NCBI RefSeq assembly: GCF_014207745.1
Contig: NZ_JACHJB010000003.1
Coordinates: 1 to 64,000 of the forward strand
Direction: 5' to 3'
Source of the DNA: Nonomuraea muscovyensis
GTDB taxonomy: Bacteria; Actinomycetota; Actinomycetes; Streptosporangiales; Streptosporangiaceae
Length of the DNA: 64,000 nt
The notes under the pieces were generated by a model. The model made no database searches. It was given only the letters and a program-made list of their open reading frames with translations, and was not told the DNA's origin. Shown here piece after piece: positions 9,207 to 18,000 of this stretch. The translations under genes were made by a program, and so were the position numbers. Every line of letters begins with the position of its first letter. Within the stretch, counting starts at the first letter, position 1.

Positions 9207-9796
9207 AGCGGGTCCCGGCCGCGCCCGACGGCGGGCCGCGGGTATTGTGGCGGATCGACCGCAACAGCCGGGCGGAGACCTACCTCTACATCGTCAGCCC
9301 GGACAAGCCCGACCTCACTCACCTGGTCGAGCAAGGCGGCTGGCCCGAGACGGGTCGGTGGGACACCTACGACTACGAGCCGTTCCTGTCACGCCTCGCG
9401 GCCGGTGGCCGGTGGGCGTTCCGGCTGACGGCCAACCCGGTGCACAGCATCCGTCGCAAAGACGGCGAGCCCACCAAGGTCACGGCACATGTCACCCAGC
9501 GCCACCAGTTGGACTGGCTCCTGAAGCACCAGGAAAGGGCCGGGTTCAAGGTCGTCGAGAGGCCGGCCGACCGGCAGCTCGTGCCCGGCCTCGACCGGCA
9601 TGAGATCGTCGTGCACGACCGGCGTCAACTGTCCTTCGCCAAACGTGGCCAGAAAGCCCCAGTCACCCTGCTCGCGGTCACCTTCGATGGGCGGTTGGAG
9701 GTCACCGACCCGGACGTACTCCGGCACGTCCTTACCCGTGGGCTCGGCCGCGCCAAGTCCTACGGGTGCGGCCTCATGACGCTGGCCGAGGCGTGA
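9207..9796 (+). pseudogene. cas6e: Truncated cas6e (CRISPR RNA endoribonuclease, Cascade subunit), fused to a CRISPR repeat
   Basis: The frame reads VPAAPDGGPRVLWRIDRN to RGLGRAKSYGCGLMTLAEA, about 195 residues. This matches actinobacterial Cas6e (Cse3/CasE), which cuts type I-E pre-crRNA in the repeat hairpin. The glycine-rich C-terminal RNA-binding loop (GLGRAKSYGCGLM) and the ANPVHSIR segment are present. The N-terminal ~45 residues, including the first RAMP strand, are missing: the frame opens directly out of the last repeat of array 1 and has no convincing start codon. The stop is 3 bases before cas1. Probably inactive, though read-through from the open array frame cannot be excluded. 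Confidence 0.85.
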
Positions 9797-9799
9797 GCC

Positions 9800-10765
9800 A
9801 TGGCCACCGTCGGCCAGCGCGGGATGTCGTCGCCCCGCGAGCTCACCCGCATGGGGGACCGCATCTCGTTCATCTACCTTGAACGATGCATCCTGCACCG
9901 TGAGGACAACGCCATCACAGCCGAGGACGCCGAAGGTGTCACGCACATACCGGCTGCCACCATCGGAACCCTGCTCCTCGGCCCCGGCACACGCGTCACT
10001 CACCAGGCTATGAGTCTTCTGGGGGACAGCGGCGCCGGCGTGGTGTGGGTCGGTGAGCAAGGGGTGCGCTTCTACTCCGGAGGCAGGTCGCTCAACCGCT
10101 CATCGTCTCTTGTCGAAGCGCAGGCGACGAAGTGGGCCAACCGCAGAACCAGACTTGAGGTGGCCCGCGAGATGTACCGCATGCGGTTTCCCAACGAGAA
10201 CCCAGACAGCCTCACCCGGCATGAACTTCTCGGTAGGGAAGGCCGAAGGGTCAAGGAGTGCTACCGCAAGGAAGCCGAACGGGCGGGCGTTCCGTGGAAC
10301 GGCCGAATCTACGTACCCGGGGATTTCAACGCCGGCGATCCTGTCAACCAGGCTGTTACGGCAGCCGCCCAATGCATGTATGGCATCGCCCAGACCACCG
10401 TAGCCGCACTGGGCTGCGCACCCGGGCTGGGCTTCATCCACTCAGGGCACGAACTGGCCTTCGTCCTCGACATAGCGGACCTCTACAAGACAGAGATCGC
10501 CATCCCGATTGCCTTCGATGTGGCCGCGGAGAGTCCGGACGATGTGGGCTCCCGCACACGGAGAGCCATCCGCGACCACATCAACAAGAGGCGGCTGCTC
10601 AGACGGTGCGTGAACGACATCAAGCATCTGGTCCTCACAGAAGCGGCCAGTGACAACCTCGACGATGAGGACATCGACCGCGTCACGCTGCAGAGCGATC
10701 ACGGCACCGAAGTAGAGGCCGGCCGCAACTACGCCGACGATGACATCTACGAGGTTCCCTGGTGA
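9800..10765 (+). CDS. cas1: CRISPR-associated endonuclease Cas1, type I-E
   Basis: Cas1 is the integrase that, with Cas2, inserts new spacers at the leader end of an array. The 321-residue protein has the I-E form: N-terminal beta domain (SFIYLERCILHREDNAI), then the helical catalytic domain. Metal ligands appear at E147 (LLGREGRRVKE), H214 (LGFIHSGHELAF) and D224/D227 (VLDIADLYK). The length is normal for Cas1e, with a short extra acidic tail. ATG 9800 lies 3 bases after the cas6e stop, and the gene overlaps cas2 by 4 bases (GTGA), consistent with a single transcript. It looks intact, unlike cas6e. Confidence 0.95.
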   Translation: MATVGQRGMSSPRELTRMGDRISFIYLERCILHREDNAITAEDAEGVTHIPAATIGTLLLGPGTRVTHQAMSLLGDSGAGVVWVGEQGVRFYSGGRSLNRSSSLVEAQATKWANRRTRLEVAREMYRMRFPNENPDSLTRHELLGREGRRVKECYRKEAERAGVPWNGRIYVPGDFNAGDPVNQAVTAAAQCMYGIAQTTVAALGCAPGLGFIHSGHELAFVLDIADLYKTEIAIPIAFDVAAESPDDVGSRTRRAIRDHINKRRLLRRCVNDIKHLVLTEAASDNLDDEDIDRVTLQSDHGTEVEAGRNYADDDIYEVPW

Positions 10766-11109
10766 CCGTCATCGTGCTCACCCGCTGTCCAGCGGGGCTC
10801 CGTGGCTTCCTGACGCGTTGGCTGATGGAGATCTCTCCTGGTGTCTTCATCGGTGGCCCATCCGCTCGCATCAGGGAAGCGCTCTGGCTCGAAGTGGAGG
10901 AGTACGCCGACACCGGGCGTGCACTCCTCGCGTACACCACGGACAACGAGCAAGGCTTCACCTTCGAAACGCACGATCACAAGTGGCACCCCGTTGACCA
11001 CGAGGGCCTCATCCTGCTGCGGCGTCCCAAGGACCCGCCTGCATCGTCTTCTGCTGCGCCCCGCAATTGGAGCAAGGCAGCCAAGCGACGACGCTACGGG
11101 CAGCGCTGA
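10762..11109 (+). CDS. cas2: CRISPR-associated protein Cas2, type I-E
   Basis: Cas2 forms the dimeric centre of the Cas1-Cas2 spacer-integration complex. The 115-residue protein begins MTVIVLTRCPAGLRGFLTRW and contains the I-E features EISPGVFIGGPSARIRE and the EQGFTFETHDHKWHPVDHEG segment, a ferredoxin-like fold with a C-terminal strand extension. The tail is basic (KAAKRRRYGQR). The GTG start at 10762 overlaps the cas1 stop. It is followed by a 121-base leader and array 2, the usual cas2-leader-array order. Confidence 0.95.
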   Translation: MTVIVLTRCPAGLRGFLTRWLMEISPGVFIGGPSARIREALWLEVEEYADTGRALLAYTTDNEQGFTFETHDHKWHPVDHEGLILLRRPKDPPASSSAAPRNWSKAAKRRRYGQR

Positions 11110-11230
11110 GCTTGTAGCGTTCAAGGCACCGAGGCTCTGTGGCCTGCCTGTGAGGATGTCGCATATGTCCGAGTCTTGGGAAGTGCTCGATTTCCGCCCC
11201 TCCGTGGGCTAACAGTGCTGGTCAGTGAGT
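11110..11230 (+). promoter_or_regulatory. CRISPR leader of array 2
   Basis: This is the gene-free segment between the cas2 stop and the first array-2 repeat. Position and orientation fit the leader that promotes array transcription and directs Cas1-Cas2 integration. No clear -10/-35 pair could be assigned by eye. Confidence 0.65.
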
Positions 11231-11503
11231 GTCCTCCCCGCGCACGCGGGGATGGTCCCGTCGGTTCCGCTTCTGTGTAGGAGAGGCGGACGTGCTCCCC
11301 GCGCACGCGGGGATGGTCCCCGCGCGGTGACGACCGGCGGCCACGTCGGCGCGTGCTCCCCGCGCACGCGGGGATGGTCCCGAGCCGGACACGTACCAGA
11401 TCAAGCAGGGCAAGTGCTCCCCGCGCACGCGGGGATGGTCCCCGTGCGCGTCGACCACGGCCGCAAGGACGGAAGTGCTCCCCGCGCACGCGGGGATGGT
11501 CCC
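11231..11503 (+). CRISPR. CRISPR array 2, type I-E repeats (5 repeats, 4 spacers)
   Basis: 29-base repeats lie at 11231-11259 (one base differs near its start), 11292-11320, 11353-11381, 11414-11442 and 11475-11503, beginning GTGCTCCCCGCGCACGCGGG and ending GATGGTCCC. All four spacers are exactly 32 bases (11260-11291, 11321-11352, 11382-11413, 11443-11474). The repeat hairpin CCCCGCG/CGCGGGG is the Cas6e recognition stem. crRNA-sense transcription is plus, away from cas2. The distal end runs straight into a broken HTH gene rather than ending in a degenerate repeat. Confidence 0.97.
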
Positions 11504-12534
11504 TTGCCGGGCGAGCCCTCGGCGACCCGGCCCACCTGGGCGGTGCTGATCGAGCGCAGCGGCCGTTCGCGCTCCACGGTGGCGCTATGGCTGCGCTGGC
11601 TGCGTGAGCGCGGGTTGCTGGGCACCGTGACGCCCGGATCGACGGTGCGCGTTCGCAAGGGCACGCAGTGCGGCACGATCGACGATGGGTTGGGCAACAT
11701 CGCCGCCGAGTACGTGCTCGCGATTGCGGCCGCCCCTAACGACGACGTGGCCGTCGACGAGCCTCGGCAGGCGCCCGCGCCCCGATCTCAGAAGGCCGTC
11801 TTCTCCCCTGTGGATGAATCTCGGACCCCCTCTGGGTTCCCCTCCGAAGGAGGGGAACCCTCGCCACGCTCGCGCGCGCGGCTGCCTCCGCCTGGCAGCC
11901 CACGATCGCTGACGATCACCGGCTGAGCGCCGCCACTAGGGCAGCAACGGATCGGACCCTGGAAGATCAACGGGTGCGGGAGGCTCGCAGGGCTCGGCGG
12001 CGGGAGCGTGAGCGGGCCCTGGTCGTCGCTGAGCGGGTCCGCGCCGCGAGCCTGGATCTGCGCCGGTTGTCGGCCCAGCACGTCCGCCATCTGATCATGC
12101 CGCTGGTGCTGGCCGGCTGGAGCGCCGCCGACGTCAGCTACGCCCTAGACCACCACCCTGACGGCAGTTGCTGGCCGTATGCGGGCAGTGCGAAGCACCC
12201 CGCCGGCTGGGCGCGTCACCGGCTGGCCGTCTGGCTGGACGCGGACACCGGCGTCCCGTTGCCATCGCGCTCCCAGCACCTCGCGCAGGCCGCTGCGCGC
12301 CGAGCTGCCGAGCAAGCGAGGGTGGCGGCCGAGCGTGCGGCGTTGCGCGCCGTGGCCGTAGAGGCGGCTGGGTCGGCGGCTCGTGCGCGGGCTCTGCTGG
12401 CGTCGGCGAGTCCGCGGGCTGCGGAGGTCATGCGGCGACGGGCGATGGGGCAGGCCGAGCGCTCTCGGTGGCTGGCCGGGCGCAGAAGTCAGCAATCCGA
12501 CGCAGCACCGCAGCTCGAGCCGGATCACGCCTAG
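11504..12534 (+). pseudogene. Headless, frameshifted replication-initiator-like/HTH gene of an integrative element
   Basis: Directly after the last repeat the frame reads TRPTWAVLIERSGRSRSTVALWLRWLRERGLLGTV, a winged-helix segment, and stops at 11926. The homologous downstream part continues in another frame (LRRLSAQHVRHLIMPLVLAG, then ALDHHPDGSCWPYAG, RHRLAVWLDADTG) with an alanine/arginine coiled tail and stops in the TAG at 12532-12534. I recognise this architecture from HTH/replication proteins of actinobacterial plasmids and integrative elements. It lacks a 5' end and needs a frameshift near 11850-11925 to join. Function is probably lost; an internal GTG at 11974 could express only the C-terminal half. 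Confidence 0.6.
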
Positions 12535-13887
12535 TACTACAGCCAGGGTTTGTGATTTATAGTCAGGGTTCATACTGAATGAGTTATCTGCAGACGATCT
12601 TCAGGTGTGGGTGTCTGGTCTGGACACGCTGTTCGGACGGGTGGCCGGCCGGTTCGGGCGGGTGGAGCCACGCAGGCAGGCGCGGGCTTATGTGACGGGG
12701 TTGCTTGCCCCGATCGAGCGTAAGAACGGCTGGCAGCTGGCAGAGGCGGCAGGGGACGCGGCGCCGGATCGGATGCAGCGGCTGCTGAGCAACGCCCGCT
12801 GGGATCCCCGTCTGGTGCGCTCTGACCTGCGGGACTATGTCGCAGAGGTCACCGCGATGGCGTGCTGATCGTGGATGAGACGGGCTTCATCAAGAAGGGC
12901 GATAAGTCGGCCGGGGTGCAGCGTCAGTACTCCGGCACCGCTGGTCGGGTGGAGAACTGCCAGCTGGGCGTGTTCTTGGCGTATGCCTCCCCGCTGGGCC
13001 GGGCCTTGATCGACGCTGAGCTGTATCTGCCGAAGTCCTGGACCGATGATCGGATCAGGTGCGCTCAGGCCGGCATCCCTGACGCGGTGCCGTTCGCTAC
13101 CAAGCCGATGCTGGCGCGTACGCTGCTCGCGCGGGCGCTGGATGCGGGGATGCCGGTCTCCTGGGTCACCGCGGATGAGGCCTACGGCATGGACTGCAAG
13201 TTCCGCCGCTTCCTGGAAGAACGCCGACTGAGCTATGTGGTGGCCGTGCCCAAGAGCCAGACGGTCGCCTTCGGGCCGCGTGGGGACATTCGGGCCGATA
13301 CTTTGGCCGCCCAGGCCCCGGCCGAGGCGTGGAAGCGCCGCTCCTGTGGCGATGGCGCGAAAGGGCCGCGGTTGTATGACTGGGCACTGGCCAGCGTGCA
13401 TTTTGAGACCGAGCCTGGCTACCGGCGCTGGCTACTGGTCCGGCGCAGTCTGACGCCCAACGCCAAGGGCGAACTCGAGCTGGCCTACTACTGTGTCACG
13501 GCGCCGCCGGCACCACCACCGACGACCTCATCGGCGTCGCCGGGGCACGCTGGGCGATCGAGGACTGCTTCCAGAGCGTTAAGAACGAGACCGGCCTGGA
13601 CCACTACCAGGTCCGCCGCTACGACGCCTGGCATCGGCACATCACCCTTGCCATGCTGGCCCACGCCTACCTCGCGGTCACCGCCGCTCACTGCCCAAAA
13701 GCCCAAGCGGCCTGGTCGACCTCACACCCGCCGAAACCCGCCGTCTCCTGGCACACCTGACGAGGATCACCCGCCCGATCACCCACGCCCTCGCCTGGTC
13801 CCATCGCCGCCGCCTCCACCAGACTCGCGCCCGTAGCAGCCACTACTGGAGACGCTGGCTAAGACATCACGAAATCAGGCTGTAGTA
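12535..13887 (+). mobile_element. Decayed IS701-family insertion sequence with CTAG target duplication
   Basis: The terminal inverted repeats begin TACTACAGCC(A/T)G at 12535 and, as reverse complement, at 13887. Direct CTAG copies at 12531-12534 and 13888-13891 form a 4-base target duplication, typical of IS701-family insertion. The transposase inside is broken in at least three places, so the copy is not autonomous. The left CTAG supplies the TAG stop of the preceding broken HTH gene. Confidence 0.82.
12571..13885 (+). pseudogene. IS701-family transposase, multiple frameshifts
   Basis: The protein can be followed across frames: LSADDLQVWVSGLDTLFGRV from about 12580; a frame change near 12862 into GVLIVDETGFIKKGDKSAGV (first catalytic Asp); a long good stretch including VTADEAYGMDC (second Asp region) to LELAYYC near 13493; then HGAAGTTTDDLIGVAGARWA and IEDCFQSVKNETGLDHYQVR (Glu region) in a second frame. 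The tail LTPAETRRLLAHL to WSHRRRLHQTRARSSHYW is in a third frame after about 13690, ending at TAG 13883-13885. Three frameshifts make it inactive. Confidence 0.85.
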
Positions 13888-14370
13888 CTAGATGCCGTCC
13901 GCGGCCACACCGGTCAGAATCTAGGCGCCCGCCGACTGCTGGCGAGCACCTAGTGCCTACCCCTGCGATAATAGCGCGCAAGAGAATAACTACATTCCGT
14001 CAGGCCAAAATGCTGCCTGAGACGAAGCCTGGATGCAGCTCAGTGAGCTAAGTCAGCACTGAGGCCGTGACGTCAATCCGCCGGGCGGACCTGTACATCA
14101 GAATTCGTGGCGACGAATATGCTCCTTAATCAGGCGTGGCGTCAATCAGCGGCCACGGACTAGCCTCGAACTTTTGTGGTCAAGGTGTGGTCGGCTGAGG
14201 GTTGGATTGCGTGCTGTGGCCAGCGCGTTGACCCGGCTGCCGTGGCGGGTGGGGCGGGGTTTCCCGGTCCCGCGGGTGTCCTTCCTGTTTGTAGGGATGG
14301 TTGGTGGCTGGCCAGGGCGGTGCGGCCAGGGCCTGTAGACGGTCCAGTGCGGGGCTCAAGGACCTTCATT
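13888..14370. other. Gene-free stretch downstream of the IS701 element
   Basis: 483 bases lie between the right end of the IS and the stop of the next gene. Open frames on both strands around 14160-14412 show no recognisable domain and look like mutual shadows. The first half (about 13920-14150) is noticeably less GC-rich than its surroundings. No terminator or array could be assigned. Confidence 0.5.
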
Positions 14371-15045
14371 TCAGTCGCCAATCTCAAAGGGAAGAGAATC
14401 CTCCCTTATTGAGAAGTGATCGATGAATGAACGCACAAATCTCCAGGACTGCGTCGATAGAGGAGGTTGCTGGGTGGATGCTATGTTCGCATATCGCCCA
14501 AGTGTATCGATCGCCTGTCGAAGGCTATTTCTCAGCGCGTAAGACACGCCAAGATGTCCGAGCAAAAACTGGTCCAGCGACTCCTGTTCGAGTCGATGGA
14601 TCACATCATCCAGTGTTCGGAACTCCCTAAAGAAGGGCAGCCCGTAGGATTCGAGATCCACGCACAGTGTCTCTACCACACTGTCCACCGAAGTCGAATC
14701 GAGTACAAGCCATCTAGTGGTGATATCGGAGATGTGGCCATATCGGCTCATCAGGTGTGCCAGCCCGCGCCCAAAGGAACAGACGCCCACGTTGTCCGCT
14801 ACAAGTCCGTAGAACTTGGTTACGAGCCGACTTGTCTCGGGATGTCTAACCCCAAGGGCTGGTAGCAGGAGTATTCCGGAACTGAGCTTCGACATGCGGG
14901 GAGCAAATTGAAACTCAACCTCTACTGACTCGCGCAGGATGAATATGGGGCCTTCGCTGTCGATTGGCGTCCATCCGCGCAGCGTCAACTCCTGTGACAT
15001 CCTGGCTATCAGGTCTGCTTCTACTGGCAATGGGGACATTTCCAT
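14371..15045 (-). CDS. Unrecognised protein, candidate immunity protein for the Rhs toxin
   Basis: The 224-residue cytosolic protein has no signal peptide or membrane segment. It starts MEMSPLPVEADLIARMSQEL and has a beta-rich first half (GPIFILRESVEVEFQFAPRM, SSGILLLPALGV) and a helical second half (FRTLDDVIHRLEQESLDQFL). I do not recognise a family. Its ATG at 15045 overlaps the 3' end of the Rhs-Hint-nuclease gene by 25 bases on the same strand, so the two are translationally coupled. This is the standard place for an immunity gene, and codon use is less GC-rich than the toxin core, as is common for such genes. Role inferred from context only. Confidence 0.6.
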   Translation of the reverse strand: MEMSPLPVEADLIARMSQELTLRGWTPIDSEGPIFILRESVEVEFQFAPRMSKLSSGILLLPALGVRHPETSRLVTKFYGLVADNVGVCSFGRGLAHLMSRYGHISDITTRWLVLDSTSVDSVVETLCVDLESYGLPFFREFRTLDDVIHRLEQESLDQFLLGHLGVSYALRNSLRQAIDTLGRYANIASTQQPPLSTQSWRFVRSFIDHFSIREDSLPFEIGD

Positions 15046-18000
15046 GCGTCGAATTCTACAGGAAAGTGCACTCTAGACCCCTTCGGCAGGCCGTACTGTG
15101 CGAGCTTCTTTGAGTTCAATATGGCGCCGGCGGCACCGTTTAGCTCCGGATACCCCACCGCTTGGTTAGGTGTGATCGTTGCTCGTCGTCCGGTCTTCAC
15201 CTCCACGGCGATCCAGTTCCCGTTGGAGTCGCTGGCCACGAAGTCGACAATGAACTGATTGCCTTTGCTGTTGAGGAACGCCACTTCGCGTTCAATAGAA
15301 GTGTACCCGTCTTTGAGCAGGCGCTCGTAGGTCGCGAGCTCACCCATGTCGCCATGGCTGTTGCCAGTGACGGGACATTTGTCATTGTGAACGAGAACGG
15401 GCGTGTTGCCGGCAAGCACATAGTACGTGTGGATGTCGGCGATGGTCAGATTGTGCACTCGCTGCGGCGCGGTCCAGCGTTTGATGGCGGTGACCTGAAC
15501 GAAAGTGCCGGCAGAGGTCCGGAGCCACATGCCCGGCTTAAGGTCGGTCGCGTCGATCCACCGGTCGAGGTTCTCGACCCAGAAGGGATGCTTGTCCGTG
15601 GCGACGATGACGCCGTCAACGCCGCCGCTCTTGCCTTCTGTTTCGTCAGCGATGGAGATCTGAACGAGATTCTTGTCTCCGTCTCCGCCGATTAAGGCGA
15701 GCACGGGCTTGGCGACGGTTTCGCCCGTCTCGGGGTCAGTGGCCAATACCTCGTCTCCGACTTCTACCTCGGAGATCGGTTTGGTCGAGCCGTCGGCCAT
15801 CAAAACGCGGGTGTCCGGGGTGAAGCTATTGCAACGTCGCACCAGCTTGCCAAGGAACTTCCCGGAGTCGCCAGCGATGGGGACGAGCCCGGCCAAATCC
15901 CATACCGCGCCTTGGGTGTCGCCCTCGGCGAGGTGCTTGAGCGCGAGCGCGATATCAGCGGGTGTACCCACAATAGGCAGGTAGCTGAGGCCCTCCAACT
16001 CCTTCTCACCCGGAGGACGGCCATTCCTGGCTCCGTCCGCGTCGAGGGACTCCCCGTGTCGAGCGGCTTCGAGGGCGGTCACTTCGCCGTTCCGGTCCTC
16101 GTCCATGCCCTCCCGATAACGGGGGTCCATGTGCGAGGCGGGCATCGTCTTGTCTGCAGCGCCCGGGTTGCATTCGAGGCTGGCGTTGTCGTAGCAATCC
16201 GACGGCTTGTAGTTCGGGTTGTGCCAGGGGCGTGGTTCGTGGCCGTCGAGTTCGATCCCGGTGATGGGGTTGCCGCCGGTGAAGGCGTAGCGGTTGGCCG
16301 TCCAGGGGTCGAGGCCGAGGTTCAGGTCGGCGAGGGCGCCGTTGTAGGTGTCGCGCAGGAGGAAGCGGTTGAGGCCGGGGTTGTAGTCGCGGAACCCCAT
16401 GTCGTACATGCCGGTGGAGTTGTCCCAGCGCTTGCTGTTGAAGCGGTAGGGGTTGTACTCCTCTTTGGCGGTGGGGTCGACGGGGTCGGGTTTGTCGATG
16501 CCGGTGAAGAGTTTGTCGTCGTTCTTGCCGTAGGCGGTGTAGCCGTAGGTGGCGCGGGTGTCGCCGGTTTCCGAGGTGATCTGTTCGACGTCGGTGTGCG
16601 GGTTGTAGCCGTAGTAGGAGGACTCTTCGCGGTTGTCCTCGGTGAACTTCACCTGCGACAGGCGTTCGCCCCAGGGCGAGTACTGGAAGGATTTGACGAG
16701 TTTGCCGGCCACCTCTTCGTCCAGGACTTCGGCGGACAGGCCGAGGTAGGAGTAGGTGGTGGTTTTGGCGGAGGCGGTGCCTTCCTTCTCGGTCTTGGTG
16801 GTGGTGCGGTCGAGCGGGTCGTAGGTGTACTTGGTCACCGTGGAGGTGGCGCCGTCGCCGCCGAGCTTCTCGTGCCGGGTGACGTGGTCGAAGCCGTCGT
16901 AGGTGTACTTCTCCCAGATCTTGCCGCCGCCCTGGATGGTGCGCAGCCGGCCGTACGGGTCGTAGGTGTAGGTGCTGGTGGCTCCGTCGGTGACGGAGGT
17001 CATCAGGCGGTTGCGGTCGTAGGTGAAGGTGGTCTTCTTGCCGAGGACCGTCTCCTCGTGGACGTTGCTGTTGGCGTCGTGCCAGTACGTCTCGGTTTCG
17101 GCCGCTCCGCCGGCGACCGGGGTCTTGACTGTTTTGGCGATGCGGTCGCGGGGGTCGTAGGTGTAGGTGTACTCGTGTTCCAGGTACGAGCCGGGTGAGT
17201 CGGCGTTCTGGATCTTGGCGTGGTCGCGGGCGCGGTGCAGGTTGCCCTGGTAGCCGAGGGTGTGTTCGGCGACCACGGTGGCGTTGGGCTTCTTTTCGAT
17301 GGAGTGGCGTAGGACACCGGACAGGAAGTAGTCGTAGTCGACGGTGTTGCCGTTGGCCTTGGTCTCCTGCAGGCGTTCGGCGCGCGGGGTGTAGGTGTAG
17401 CTGGTGGTCTTGGGCTGGGTGTCGGTGGCCGACTTCTTGTTGACGACCTGCTCGACCAGGTCGCGGACGTCGTAGCCGTAGGTGGCCAGCGTCTTGTCGT
17501 GGGTGCGTTCGACCACCGCGCTGTTCTCGTTGTAGCGGTAGGCGGTGGTGTTCTTCAGGACGCTGTTGAGCTTCTCCTGGATCTGGTCGATCTGGTTGAG
17601 GTTGGTGTAGGTGATGTCCCACAGGTCGATCTTGGCTGTGGGGGACCTGTCCTCGATCTTGGTGAGGTTGGCGTTGGGGTCGTAGGTGTAGGTGAAGTCC
17701 TTGGTCTCGGTGTCGGTGTCGCCGGCGTTGTCGCGGACGAGTTTGACGGCGTCGGCGACGACGGTGCCGTTGGCGTCGTCGGTCAGTTTGACCGAGCCGG
17801 TGTTGCCGGCGGTGAAGGTGTAGGCGCCGAGCTCGACCCAGGTGCCGGGGTTCTTGGTCTGGTCGATCGTGACGTCGGCGGTGCCGCCGTCGTGGGTGAT
17901 GGTGTATTTGGCGTTGGTGGCGGTGGCGCCGGCGGGGTACTGGGCGTAGAGCTTGTAACTGCCCGCGCTCGGGGTGGTCAGGTTCCAGGTGAAGCTGCCG

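Noticed and set aside
14160..14412. Opposed small open frames between the IS701 element and the immunity candidate
   Set aside because: Each is the other's shadow; neither has a ribosome site or recognisable sequence.
15912..17198. Long plus-strand open frame (428 residues) with Val/Gly-rich translation opposite the Rhs gene
   Set aside because: It is antisense to the Rhs coding sequence; the composition (endless V, G and A) is what the complement of high-GC YD repeats gives, and no domain or start context is present.
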